The notes under the pieces were generated by a model. The model did no database searches. It was not told the origin of the DNA and saw only the letters and a program-made list of their open reading frames with translations. The position numbers and the translations under genes were made by a program. Below, in pieces: positions 23,398 to 29,608 of a DNA stretch of 47,542 nt; position 1 is the stretch's first letter; each line of letters begins with the position of its first letter. Origin of the DNA: a virus; IMG/VR virus record IMGVR_UViG_3300044946_000057, positions 1 through 47,542 of that record; one strand, written 5' to 3'.

Positions 23398-23796
23398 ATG
23401 TGCATGATTGATGGTTGCGACGAAGCCTTCAGCGCCTACCGGCCGCCAGAACAGCGTCGTTCGAAGAAAGCGCGCAAGTGTGACGAGTGTCGCCGGGACA
23501 TCGCTATAGGCGAGCGGTACTGGTCTGCAGCCGGCCTATTCGAGGGGCACTGGGATGCATCGGTAGTCTGCAATCACTGTCATGTAGCCTGCGAATGGCT
23601 CAAGGTGAATTGCGGTGGCTGGCTATTCAATGGTGTCTTCGAGGACATCGAACAGCACTGGGATGAGTATCGGCGCATGGATATTGCGCGCCTAGTAGTC
23701 GGCATGAAGCACAAGTGGCGCGGCCCGCGAGGCGAACGAGGAATGCCGTTACCGCGTTTGCCAAGGCCGCTGAAGCTAGGCGATGCCCGTGGCTGA
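23398..23796 (+). CDS. Zinc-binding phage protein, 132 aa
   Basis: ATG at 23398. It has an early C-x4-C pair (2-7), then CDECRRDI (about 28-35) and VVCNHCHVAC (about 56-65), giving at least one CxxC...CxxC zinc site around IAIGERYWSAAGLFEGHW. Similar proteins occur in early regions of many phages. The C-terminus is basic and Pro-rich. Function unknown. Confidence 0.65.
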   Translation: MCMIDGCDEAFSAYRPPEQRRSKKARKCDECRRDIAIGERYWSAAGLFEGHWDASVVCNHCHVACEWLKVNCGGWLFNGVFEDIEQHWDEYRRMDIARLVVGMKHKWRGPRGERGMPLPRLPRPLKLGDARG

Positions 23797-23817
23797 CTCC
23801 GCGAAAGGAAGCGAGTG

Positions 23818-24135
23818 ATGGAACATGATAGGGAGGAAGCAGGAGGCAATCCGCCGCTAGACGCTAGCGACATAGGCGATCAGCATTTCATGCTGGTACG
23901 TTATTGGGAAGGGGAGCCAGCTGGGATAGATTACTGGCATCGCTCGCCAAGTGGCGGGTGGTGCAAAGGTTGGATACCTTTTGCAGATTACATTTGGGAT
24001 CGGATGTTCCAGGCGCAGAAGCTGCGAGGATGGCAAGTTTCACAGCTCGATCCTCTGACGCTCGTGGAATCCTTGCTCTGCCGGGGCTGCGGCGATCACG
24101 GGCACATTAGGAACGGGAAGTGGGGACGCGCATAG
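23818..24135 (+). CDS. Hypothetical protein, 105 aa
   Basis: ATG at 23818 (a GTG three bases earlier is also possible) after AAGGAAG. Central aromatic stretch HFMLVRYWEGEPAGIDYWHR and a Cys pair CRGCGDH near the end. The last gene before the promoter at 24141. No family assigned. Confidence 0.55.
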   Translation: MEHDREEAGGNPPLDASDIGDQHFMLVRYWEGEPAGIDYWHRSPSGGWCKGWIPFADYIWDRMFQAQKLRGWQVSQLDPLTLVESLLCRGCGDHGHIRNGKWGRA

Positions 24136-24140
24136 ATTGA

Positions 24141-24169
24141 TTGACTGTGACCGGTCACTATGATATAGT
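24141..24169 (+). promoter_or_regulatory. Strong sigma-70-type promoter with palindromic operator
   Basis: TTGACT (24141-24146) and TATAGT (24164-24169) are 17 bp apart, close to consensus. The spacer carries GTGACCGGTCAC (24147-24158), a perfect 12-bp palindrome placed where a repressor would exclude polymerase. Transcription would start near 24176 and serve the 24191 gene, the small 24465 gene and the integrase. Confidence 0.75.
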
Positions 24170-24190
24170 AGGTCCATTCGGAGGTATGTC

Positions 24191-24487
24191 ATGGACATCA
24201 GATACACCGCAGAATGGATCGAAAGGCAGCATGTGGATGAGTATGGCGAATGGAATCCTGACGACGATGAGTATCGCGGCATGGATTTCGACACGCTAGA
24301 AAAGGCTAAGGTCGCTGCCGTCAAGTACGGTAAGCAGGCTGGCGTCTGTGAATGGGCGCGCGTGACCGTCGAACAATTCAATCCGTCTCTCGGCATCCCT
24401 CGACGCGTCGGAGCTGCGTGGGATGTAATCGCGGTATGGCACGGAGATTGGGAAGGAAACTGGGATGAAGAGCGCTGCGCAGCGTAA
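24191..24487 (+). CDS. Hypothetical acidic protein, 98 aa
   Basis: ATG at 24191 with GGAGGT upstream. Acidic, Trp-rich (10 or so aromatic residues), alpha/beta composition: YTAEWIERQHVDEYGEWNPD near the start. First gene behind the palindromic promoter and upstream of integrase, so it could be a recombination directionality factor or other lysogeny factor; no such motif is seen. Confidence 0.6.
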   Translation: MDIRYTAEWIERQHVDEYGEWNPDDDEYRGMDFDTLEKAKVAAVKYGKQAGVCEWARVTVEQFNPSLGIPRRVGAAWDVIAVWHGDWEGNWDEERCAA

Positions 24488-24614
24488 GCGAGATGAACGC
24501 GAACGCAAGGCCAAACAAGGTATTCAACGCTTGGAGTTGTGGCTGCATCCATGCGACGTTCCACGAGTGAAAGCCTACGCCGAACGACTAGTGAAGAAGC
24601 GAGCAAAGTCATGA
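24465..24614 (+). CDS. Small basic DNA-binding-like protein, 49 aa
   Basis: ATG at 24465 lies inside the end of the previous gene, with AAGGAAA upstream, and its TGA overlaps the integrase ATG. The N-terminus is very basic (MKSAAQRKRDERERKAKQG), then a strand ELWLHP and a helix VPRVKAYAERLV, a ribbon-helix-helix-like layout. It may be an excisionase or repressor acting with integrase. Confidence 0.6.
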   Translation: MKSAAQRKRDERERKAKQGIQRLELWLHPCDVPRVKAYAERLVKKRAKS

Positions 24615-25432
24615 CCACACTGAATGAACTATTTGACCGCTACGAGCGCGACCACATCCCCAAGATCGCGCCACGGTCGCAGCGTGATTATCGCCGGCAC
24701 CTCGATAAGCTGCGCTCCGAGTTCGGCATCTTCGAGCCGTCAGATATCAAGCCGCGTGATGTGGGTCGCCACCTCGACGTACCGAAGGGCCGCATCCACC
24801 GCAACAAGCAAATCATGGTGTTGGCACACGTTTTCTCGCTCGCCATTGGGCGCTGGTTTATCGACGGCGTGACCGTCAACCCCTGCGTCAACGTAGCGCG
24901 TAACGAGAGCCATCCACGCGACCGCTACGTGGCCGATGAAGAGTACCTAGCTGTCTACCGCCACGCGCCGCTGCGCGTCCAGATGGCCATGGACCTCGCG
25001 CTCCTGACAGGCCAACGGCAGGGCGACATACTTCGCTTGAAGTGGGAGCAGATATCCAGCAACGGAATCTTCTTCCAGGCCAGCAAGACCGGCAAGCGCA
25101 TCATCATTGAGCCGTCAACCTATCTCGGGTACGTGCTGGCTCGCGCTAAGCGTGAGATCAACCGAGGCCCGCAGGAATACGTCATCGAGACGCGCAACGG
25201 CAAGCCGTACACCGGAGACGGTTTCCGCGGTAAGTGGCGACGGGCGATGCGCATGGCTATGCGGGCCAAGGCGCTGCAGTCCACTTTCACGTTTCACGAT
25301 CTGCGCGCGAAGAACATCAGCGATGACCCGTCATTGCAGACGGCCAGTGAACGCGCAATGCACAGCGGGCAGGGACTGACGCGCTCGGTCTACGATCGCG
25401 GTGTGCGTCGGGTGAAACCTCTTTATGGATAA
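24611..25432 (+). CDS. int: Tyrosine recombinase (integrase)
   Basis: 273 aa from ATG 24611, coupled to the upstream stop. A SAM-like core-binding domain covers about 1-95. The catalytic set is visible: R136 in TGQRQGD, H229 and R232 in FTFHDLRAKN, H251 in MHSGQG and nucleophile Y261 in SVYDRG. There is little room for an arm-binding domain. It shows the phage can integrate. attP was not located with certainty; the tRNA gene at 22518 and the gap after this gene are candidates. Confidence 0.92.
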   Translation: MTTLNELFDRYERDHIPKIAPRSQRDYRRHLDKLRSEFGIFEPSDIKPRDVGRHLDVPKGRIHRNKQIMVLAHVFSLAIGRWFIDGVTVNPCVNVARNESHPRDRYVADEEYLAVYRHAPLRVQMAMDLALLTGQRQGDILRLKWEQISSNGIFFQASKTGKRIIIEPSTYLGYVLARAKREINRGPQEYVIETRNGKPYTGDGFRGKWRRAMRMAMRAKALQSTFTFHDLRAKNISDDPSLQTASERAMHSGQGLTRSVYDRGVRRVKPLYG

Positions 25433-25440
25433 GCTATTCG

Positions 25441-25453
25441 CGCCGGGCCGGCG
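25441..25453. promoter_or_regulatory. GC-rich palindrome after integrase
   Basis: CGCCGG-G-CCGGCG is a perfect inverted repeat nine bases after the integrase stop, within a 132-bp gap. No T-run follows, so it is not an ordinary terminator; it may be part of an attachment site or a message-end structure. Confidence 0.35.
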
Positions 25454-25564
25454 ACGTAGAACGGAGGGGGAATCAGTCGAGAAGGTGAACCCTCACAGTA
25501 ACAACGGGCACCTCCACTCGGCGGATAGGTCCCGGCCGGTCAACTCTACTTATGGAAGGCAGGT

Positions 25565-25774
25565 ATGAGCGATCAAGTTGGTACGTTGCCAGACCACACT
25601 GAAAAGCACTTCGATGCGATCGATGCCGGATTCTTCAGCGGCGATACCTTTCACAACGAAGACGCGCTCAAGCGCTTCGAGTGGTACGTCGCTCGCTGGC
25701 AACGCGAGGTCGTGTCCATTCGAGAATTGATGGCCGAGTGGGCGCAGTCAGAGACCGACGGAGGAGCGGAGTAA
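25565..25774 (+). CDS. Hypothetical acidic protein, 69 aa
   Basis: ATG at 25565 with AAGGCAGG upstream. Helical and acidic (FEWYVARWQREVVSIRELMAE). Its stop is directly followed by the TTG start of the cytosine methyltransferase, and its 3' end holds the shared ribosome site. Function unknown. Confidence 0.6.
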   Translation: MSDQVGTLPDHTEKHFDAIDAGFFSGDTFHNEDALKRFEWYVARWQREVVSIRELMAEWAQSETDGGAE

Positions 25775-26521
25775 TTGCGTGTCCTCGACCTTTTCAGCGG
25801 AATCGGCGGATTCAGTCTCGGACTTGAGCGGGCAGGCATGCGAACCGTCCAGTTCGTCGAGAGCGACACCTTCTGCCAAGCCGTCCTCCGGAGACACTGG
25901 CCAGATGTTCCCTGCCACGACGACGTACGAACCTTTGCAGGCGTCCCTTGCGACGTTATCTGCGGAGGATTCCCATGCCAAGACATCAGCGATGCTGGTC
26001 CTCGCATTGGAATTGAGGGAGAACGATCCGGTCTGTGGTCGTCCTTTGCACGCCTCATTGGCCAGCTACGACCACGATTCGTCATCGTGGAGAATGTTGC
26101 AGCGCTCCTTGATCGAGGTATCGGCACCGTTTTGGGAGACCTTTCCAGAATCGGGTATGACGCGGAATGGTCAATTGTATCGGCGTGCTCCGTGGGCGCT
26201 CCACACATGCGACGACGGGTGTTCATTGTGGCCTACCCCGACAGCGAGCATGGACGGCCGCGGGTTTGGTATACCGCTCCACGAGCGTACAGGACGCTAC
26301 AAGCTCTCGACGGTCCGCAGGGTGCACGCGCTGGTTGGAGAGCACGGCTGGCGAATCCATCCGAACTTTACGGAGGCGCTGATGGGGTTCCATACGGGAT
26401 GGAGCGAAATCATGCCATTGGAAACTCTCTCGTCCCGCAAATCGTTCAAGCGATCGGGGAAGCGATCATGAGAGCAGCATCCGTTACCAATCAAGCCGAC
26501 GGAGTAGATGAGCATGGCTGA
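25775..26521 (+). CDS. DNA (cytosine-5) methyltransferase
   Basis: 248 aa from TTG 25775. All main C5-methyltransferase motifs are present: motif I DLFSGIGGFSLGLERAG (5-21), motif IV GGFPCQDIS with catalytic Cys68, motif VI VENVA (105-109), motif VIII RRRVFIVA (146-153) and motif X AIGNSLVPQIVQAIG (214-228). The target recognition part is short. It probably protects phage DNA from host restriction. Nearly the whole gene also reads as a second protein in the +1 frame. Confidence 0.9.
   Translation: MRVLDLFSGIGGFSLGLERAGMRTVQFVESDTFCQAVLRRHWPDVPCHDDVRTFAGVPCDVICGGFPCQDISDAGPRIGIEGERSGLWSSFARLIGQLRPRFVIVENVAALLDRGIGTVLGDLSRIGYDAEWSIVSACSVGAPHMRRRVFIVAYPDSEHGRPRVWYTAPRAYRTLQALDGPQGARAGWRARLANPSELYGGADGVPYGMERNHAIGNSLVPQIVQAIGEAIMRAASVTNQADGVDEHG
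25779..26471 (+). CDS. Protein encoded in +1 frame inside the cytosine methyltransferase gene
   Basis: 230 aa from GTG 25779, seven bases after GGAG, a better spacing than the methyltransferase TTG has. The sequence is not random: SSWRMLQRSL (102-111), FPESGMTRNGQLY (122-134), WPTPTAS (151-157) and HPNFTEALMGFHTGW (194-208) are motifs of a protein family I know from phage genomes next to cytosine methyltransferases. The N-terminal 100 residues are Ser/Thr rich and probably disordered. Function unknown; a partner or specificity factor of the methyltransferase is a guess. Confidence 0.65.
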   Translation: MSSTFSAESADSVSDLSGQACEPSSSSRATPSAKPSSGDTGQMFPATTTYEPLQASLATLSAEDSHAKTSAMLVLALELRENDPVCGRPLHASLASYDHDSSSWRMLQRSLIEVSAPFWETFPESGMTRNGQLYRRAPWALHTCDDGCSLWPTPTASMDGRGFGIPLHERTGRYKLSTVRRVHALVGEHGWRIHPNFTEALMGFHTGWSEIMPLETLSSRKSFKRSGKRS

Positions 26522-27131
26522 GTTGGAGAAGTCGCCGCTAATCATTACGCGTGGCGACGGCGTGCCGCTGCCGGACCAGCGCGCCGCTCTGAATGAGTTC
26601 AAGCGCCAATGCTTGAAGCCGTCCGATCCGATGTTTGACACTGCAGGCATCAGCAATGAAAACGACGAGTGGTATACGCCGTCGTGGATGTTCGCGGCTC
26701 TTGGTGTCGAGTTCGACTTGGACCCTTGTAGTCCTGGGGTGCCTCCATCGAGCGTGCCTGCCAAGCAGCACCTCACCAAAGCCGATAACGGGCTCTCCTA
26801 CCGGTGGGACGGCTCGGTGTGGCTCAACCCTCCATTCTCGAGCAAACAGGCTTGGTATCAGCGCCTGGTGGCGCACGGCAACGGTATAGCTCTCATGCCG
26901 GCACGCACCGAGACGCTAGACCTGCAGGACTACATGCAGCATGCCAGCGCTCTCCTGTTCCTGCGCAGCAGGATCTACTTCGAGCGCGGCTCTAAACCAG
27001 GAGGCAGCGGGACCGGTGGCGTAACGACCTGTCCGCCGTTCGGGATTGTGCTGTGCTCCTATGGCGAGCGTATGGCCGAAGTGCTGCTGCAGAGCAAACT
27101 CTTGGGCGTCCGGGCGCGCGTGCATGTATGA
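26508..27131 (+). CDS. Phage DNA N6-adenine methyltransferase (Dam family)
   Basis: 207 aa from ATG 26508, starting inside the last codons of the cytosine methyltransferase. NDEWYTP (52-58), FDLDPCSPG (69-77) and the catalytic WLNPPFS (105-111) are hallmarks of the phage Dam family, as is HGNGIALMPARTET further on. It methylates adenine, most likely for anti-restriction or packaging control. Two modification enzymes of different chemistry are thus encoded in tandem. Confidence 0.88.
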   Translation: MSMAELEKSPLIITRGDGVPLPDQRAALNEFKRQCLKPSDPMFDTAGISNENDEWYTPSWMFAALGVEFDLDPCSPGVPPSSVPAKQHLTKADNGLSYRWDGSVWLNPPFSSKQAWYQRLVAHGNGIALMPARTETLDLQDYMQHASALLFLRSRIYFERGSKPGGSGTGGVTTCPPFGIVLCSYGERMAEVLLQSKLLGVRARVHV

Positions 27132-27199
27132 GATCGCTGCCTGGCATCATTTTGCTGGCTTTCATCCTATGGTGCTTTTGGAAGGCGCGGCAAGAATGA
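27128..27199 (+). CDS. Tiny membrane peptide, 23 aa
   Basis: ATG at 27128 overlaps the adenine methyltransferase stop (ATGA) and its own TGA overlaps the ATG at 27196. The peptide is almost entirely hydrophobic (PGIILLAFILWCFW) with a basic end, a single membrane helix. The exact tiling on both sides supports translation. Function unknown. Confidence 0.5.
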   Translation: MRSLPGIILLAFILWCFWKARQE

Positions 27200-27423
27200 C
27201 GCATAGCGGCGGCAAACCTCACGAGGTCGGTGACCGTGGTCAGCGCTATGTGGTCAGCGTCTATGACGAGGCGCAGAACAAGCGCATCGATCTGGCGCTT
27301 ACCAATGACATCAAGCATGCGAGTGAGATGGCGACTGGCGCTGAGTTGAGACCATCGTGGAAATTCGCGTGGGTTACCGACCGATACCCTGCTCTCAATC
27401 AAGAAGTAAGCCGTGACGAGTGA
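27196..27423 (+). CDS. Hypothetical protein, 75 aa
   Basis: ATG at 27196 coupled to the tiny peptide stop. Basic to neutral alpha/beta protein (QRYVVSVYDEAQNKRIDLAL). No motif recognised. The next gene starts inside its last codons. Confidence 0.5.
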   Translation: MTHSGGKPHEVGDRGQRYVVSVYDEAQNKRIDLALTNDIKHASEMATGAELRPSWKFAWVTDRYPALNQEVSRDE

Positions 27424-27592
27424 GCCGCCATTTCGCGTCAGATCGTTCTGGAGTCCCGATAGGAATCTCCTCATGACGGTGTACGTCACTGAGGATGATA
27501 TTTCGGTTGCCGACGACAACGGCGATTTGTACGAGCCTACCGGACCAGAGCAAAACATGGCTGAATCAGAGGTGAAGGCCAATGAAGGGTGA
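27413..27592 (+). CDS. Small acidic protein, 59 aa
   Basis: GTG at 27413 lies in the end of the previous gene. Acidic second half (YVTEDDISVADDNGDLYEPT). Its end overlaps the next start. An internal ATG at 27473 is an alternative start. Function unknown. Confidence 0.45.
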   Translation: MTSEPPFRVRSFWSPDRNLLMTVYVTEDDISVADDNGDLYEPTGPEQNMAESEVKANEG

Positions 27593-27773
27593 GCATTACT
27601 TCCGCGAACTTGACCGTGCACACGAGAAGAAAATCGAGAGTACATTGCGGAAACTTGACCGCCTTGCTAAGGCGATACCGGGATGTATCGGCAATGACAC
27701 GCGGCATCATCGATGGAACATTCACGGCGTGTGTTCGGATTGCGAGGCGACTCGCTGGGGCGCGAAGCCATGA
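27582..27773 (+). CDS. Small protein with C-terminal CxxC, 63 aa
   Basis: ATG at 27582 with GAGGTGAAGG upstream. Helical, charged N-terminus and HRWNIHGVCSDCEATRWG at the end, a His/Cys zinc-ribbon half. Overlaps the next start by four bases. Function unknown. Confidence 0.55.
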   Translation: MKGEHYFRELDRAHEKKIESTLRKLDRLAKAIPGCIGNDTRHHRWNIHGVCSDCEATRWGAKP

Positions 27774-28051
27774 TCGAACCAGCGCAAGAGCCGCAGCGCG
27801 CTATTTCCTACAACGATCTGGAGGAACAGCGGAACGCTTGGGCGAAGCAATGCAACTATGCTTCGGAGCGCGCGTCGGCGGCCGAAGGCCGTGCTGTTGA
27901 GGCTGAGGCTAAGCTTGCAGATCTTGCAATGATGGTTCGTCGGCTGGCCTTAGCGTTGCGTAAGGCGAAGCCATTCAGCCCAATACCTCGACTCGCTGTT
28001 GATCTGTTAAAACGTCACGGACTGGAAGGGTCAATTCTTAGGAAGGTGTAA
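27770..28051 (+). CDS. Coiled-coil protein, 93 aa
   Basis: ATG at 27770 overlapping the previous stop. Residues about 15-60 are Ala/Glu/Arg rich with heptad spacing (NYASERASAAEGRAVEAEAK), then a basic helical end. Similar short coiled-coil proteins are common in phage early operons. Function unknown. Confidence 0.55.
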   Translation: MIEPAQEPQRAISYNDLEEQRNAWAKQCNYASERASAAEGRAVEAEAKLADLAMMVRRLALALRKAKPFSPIPRLAVDLLKRHGLEGSILRKV

Positions 28052-28053
28052 TC

Positions 28054-28239
28054 ATGCCTATTTGGAATGGTCCGACGTGGAATTGCCCGCACTGTAAGTG
28101 GGTAAATGCCGAAATTCGCGAGGTGTGCCGACACTGCGGCTATGACTCAAACGCAGGAGAATTTCCGTACTACAATCCTCTTCCGCCATATGAGGGTCGT
28201 CCAGACCAGTCATCTTCTCGGGAGGAAACAGACGTATGA
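28054..28239 (+). CDS. RanBP2-type zinc finger protein, 61 aa
   Basis: ATG at 28054 with AAGGTG upstream. WNCPHCKWVNAEIREVCRHC (about 9-28) fits the RanBP2/NZF consensus W-x-C-x2-C-x3-N-x6-C-x2-C exactly. In cellular proteins this finger binds single-stranded RNA or ubiquitin. Here the finger is nearly the whole protein, followed by a Pro/Tyr tail. RNA binding is the most likely role in a bacterial virus; that is inference. Confidence 0.65.
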   Translation: MPIWNGPTWNCPHCKWVNAEIREVCRHCGYDSNAGEFPYYNPLPPYEGRPDQSSSREETDV

Positions 28240-28382
28240 CAACCTTGCAAATCGCAGGTCTGCTTTTATCGGCCTTTTCATTTGGTGCTGGCTTTGGTTA
28301 TGTCTACGCCAAGTTAGAGACTGCAAAAATGTTTCGTGAGGCATCCACTGCCAGCGCAACTCGGGAGAGCGCGAGTGAGTGA
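28236..28382 (+). CDS. Small membrane-anchored protein, 48 aa
   Basis: ATG at 28236 overlaps the previous stop. One hydrophobic segment (LQIAGLLLSAFSFGAGFGYV, about 4-23) then a charged tail rich in Ala, Ser and Glu. The next gene starts inside its end. Function unknown. Confidence 0.5.
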   Translation: MTTLQIAGLLLSAFSFGAGFGYVYAKLETAKMFREASTASATRESASE

Positions 28383-28722
28383 TCCACAAAGTTTTGCGTG
28401 TCGCCACGACGAGCTGCATTCCGGCGATATTGCGGCAGGCTTCTTTAGGCGCAATCTTGGCGAGACTCCGATGCTGAGTATTTGCGACCACGGCTCGCCA
28501 GACGATCCTGAGTTGTGCCTGTACTGGAAAGAGGCAATCGCACTGAGGGACTGGCTTAACCAGGCAATGTCCAACGGTATGCCGAGTCCAGAGTTGCAGG
28601 AGATCAGCCGTCTACGAGGGTTAGCCAATGTCTGTCTTGCGAGCAAGCCCACGTCCGGCATGATGCGGCACACTCTGGAGCAGATCGATGGGCTCGCTTC
28701 CAGCGCAGAAGCAAAGTCGTGA
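28375..28722 (+). CDS. Hypothetical protein, 115 aa
   Basis: GTG at 28375 overlapping the previous gene. Contains CRHDELHSGDIAAGFFRRNL near the start and a helical second half. Overlaps the next start by four bases. No family assigned. Confidence 0.55.
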   Translation: MSDPQSFACRHDELHSGDIAAGFFRRNLGETPMLSICDHGSPDDPELCLYWKEAIALRDWLNQAMSNGMPSPELQEISRLRGLANVCLASKPTSGMMRHTLEQIDGLASSAEAKS

Positions 28723-28949
28723 CACGTCAGTACGTAATCGCCGCTCACCCGATCCAGCGCGCTTTGCTGGTCGAGGTGGCCGGCAAAGGCATCGACGATG
28801 TCCCATTGCGAGAGATCGCTAAGCGCGTCGGCGAAGCTTCACCGCAGAAGATCAAGCATCATCTCGGACAGATGGTGAAGTACGGGTTTCTGGATATCAT
28901 CGACGGCCGGTATCGAGTTAGTAAAGCGCTGCGAGGTCGTAGTGGTTGA
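28719..28949 (+). CDS. Winged-helix DNA-binding protein, 76 aa
   Basis: GTG at 28719 coupled to the previous stop. LREIAKRVGEASPQKIKHHL followed by a MVKYGFLDIIDGRYRVSKAL wing forms a complete winged helix at about 29-70. It could regulate the accessory operon in which it lies. Confidence 0.65.
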   Translation: MTRQYVIAAHPIQRALLVEVAGKGIDDVPLREIAKRVGEASPQKIKHHLGQMVKYGFLDIIDGRYRVSKALRGRSG

Positions 28950-29127
28950 CTACAGCAAAATTGCCTATGGAGCCGTGCATCAGCGCTGCATCGCCGAAGA
29001 TAGGCGACTGCGAGACATCCTCGCACGAGTGAACGCCTTGAACGACAATCCGGCTCACTATTGCAAAGAGATTGATGACCTGACGCTGCAGTTCGCATCA
29101 TCCGCATCAACCGTGGACGCGAGTTAA
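28942..29127 (+). CDS. Hypothetical helical protein, 61 aa
   Basis: GTG at 28942 within the end of the previous gene. Mostly helical (CIAEDRRLRDILARVNALND). The stop TAATG overlaps the next start. Function unknown. Confidence 0.5.
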   Translation: MVDYSKIAYGAVHQRCIAEDRRLRDILARVNALNDNPAHYCKEIDDLTLQFASSASTVDAS

Positions 29128-29555
29128 TGACTCTCCGATTTTCCAATGAGACCATGCGCCGGCTGATCGATATGCCTGAGCCGGACGGATGCCCAGCCTG
29201 CGGGGTTATCGCAGGCACATGTGACAAGTACCCAAACTGCCCAGGAGGCACGCCGATGAGCTATTCGTATTCAGCCAAGAGCTATTCGTATTCAGCCAAG
29301 GGGACTACTAAGCAGGACGCACTGAAAGCCGCTGAGGTGGAAATGGACAAGGTTGTTCAGTCACAGCCGATCCATGCCAAGGACCGCGCTCAAGCGCTGG
29401 CTAATGTGTCAGCGGCCGTCGCGCTACTGATGGACGACACGACCAAGGATGTGTGCATCAGCGCCAACGGGTCACTAGGATGGGATGGCGATGACTCGCG
29501 TATTACCTCGGCGAACATCAATGTCGGCGCGTGGCTGCAGAAGCCCTCCGCCTGA
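29127..29555 (+). CDS. Zinc-Cys N-terminus joined to SYSYSAK protein, 142 aa
   Basis: ATG at 29127 follows the previous stop as TAATG. Residues 1-43 contain four or five Cys (CPACG, CDKYPNC). A second, stronger start is ATG 29256 with AGGAGG upstream, giving a 99-residue protein that begins MSYSYSAKSYSYSAKG; this form matches a known short phage protein family, so internal initiation is likely. The N-terminal zinc part may be a separate product fused in frame. Confidence 0.6.
   Translation: MTLRFSNETMRRLIDMPEPDGCPACGVIAGTCDKYPNCPGGTPMSYSYSAKSYSYSAKGTTKQDALKAAEVEMDKVVQSQPIHAKDRAQALANVSAAVALLMDDTTKDVCISANGSLGWDGDDSRITSANINVGAWLQKPSA
29259..29300 (+). repeat. 21-bp tandem duplication in coding sequence
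   Basis: Two exact adjacent 21-bp copies (29259-29279 and 29280-29300) encode SYSYSAK twice just after the internal start at 29256. A recent slippage duplication is likely. Confidence 0.85.
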
Positions 29556-29562
29556 TCCATGA

Positions 29563-29608
29563 GCCCGGTTGCGAGACGGGTTCACTCCCCACGTAGTAGT
29601 GAGTGAAA
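29563..29608. promoter_or_regulatory. Hairpin-forming gap before ATP-grasp remnant
   Basis: GAGCCCG and CGGGTTC pair across nine bases, and TTCACT pairs with AGTGAA just before the next start. The structures may regulate translation or mark an old junction. No tRNA cloverleaf could be folded here. Confidence 0.3.

Noticed and set aside
25651-26226. 191-codon open frame on the minus strand across the methyltransferase gene
   Set aside because: It is antisense to two frames that carry known motifs, has no ribosome site and its sequence is low-complexity Arg/Ser/Pro. Treated as a by-product of the dual-coding composition.
29563-29608. Second tRNA
   Set aside because: Stem pairs exist but no T arm, anticodon arm or CCA end can be placed.
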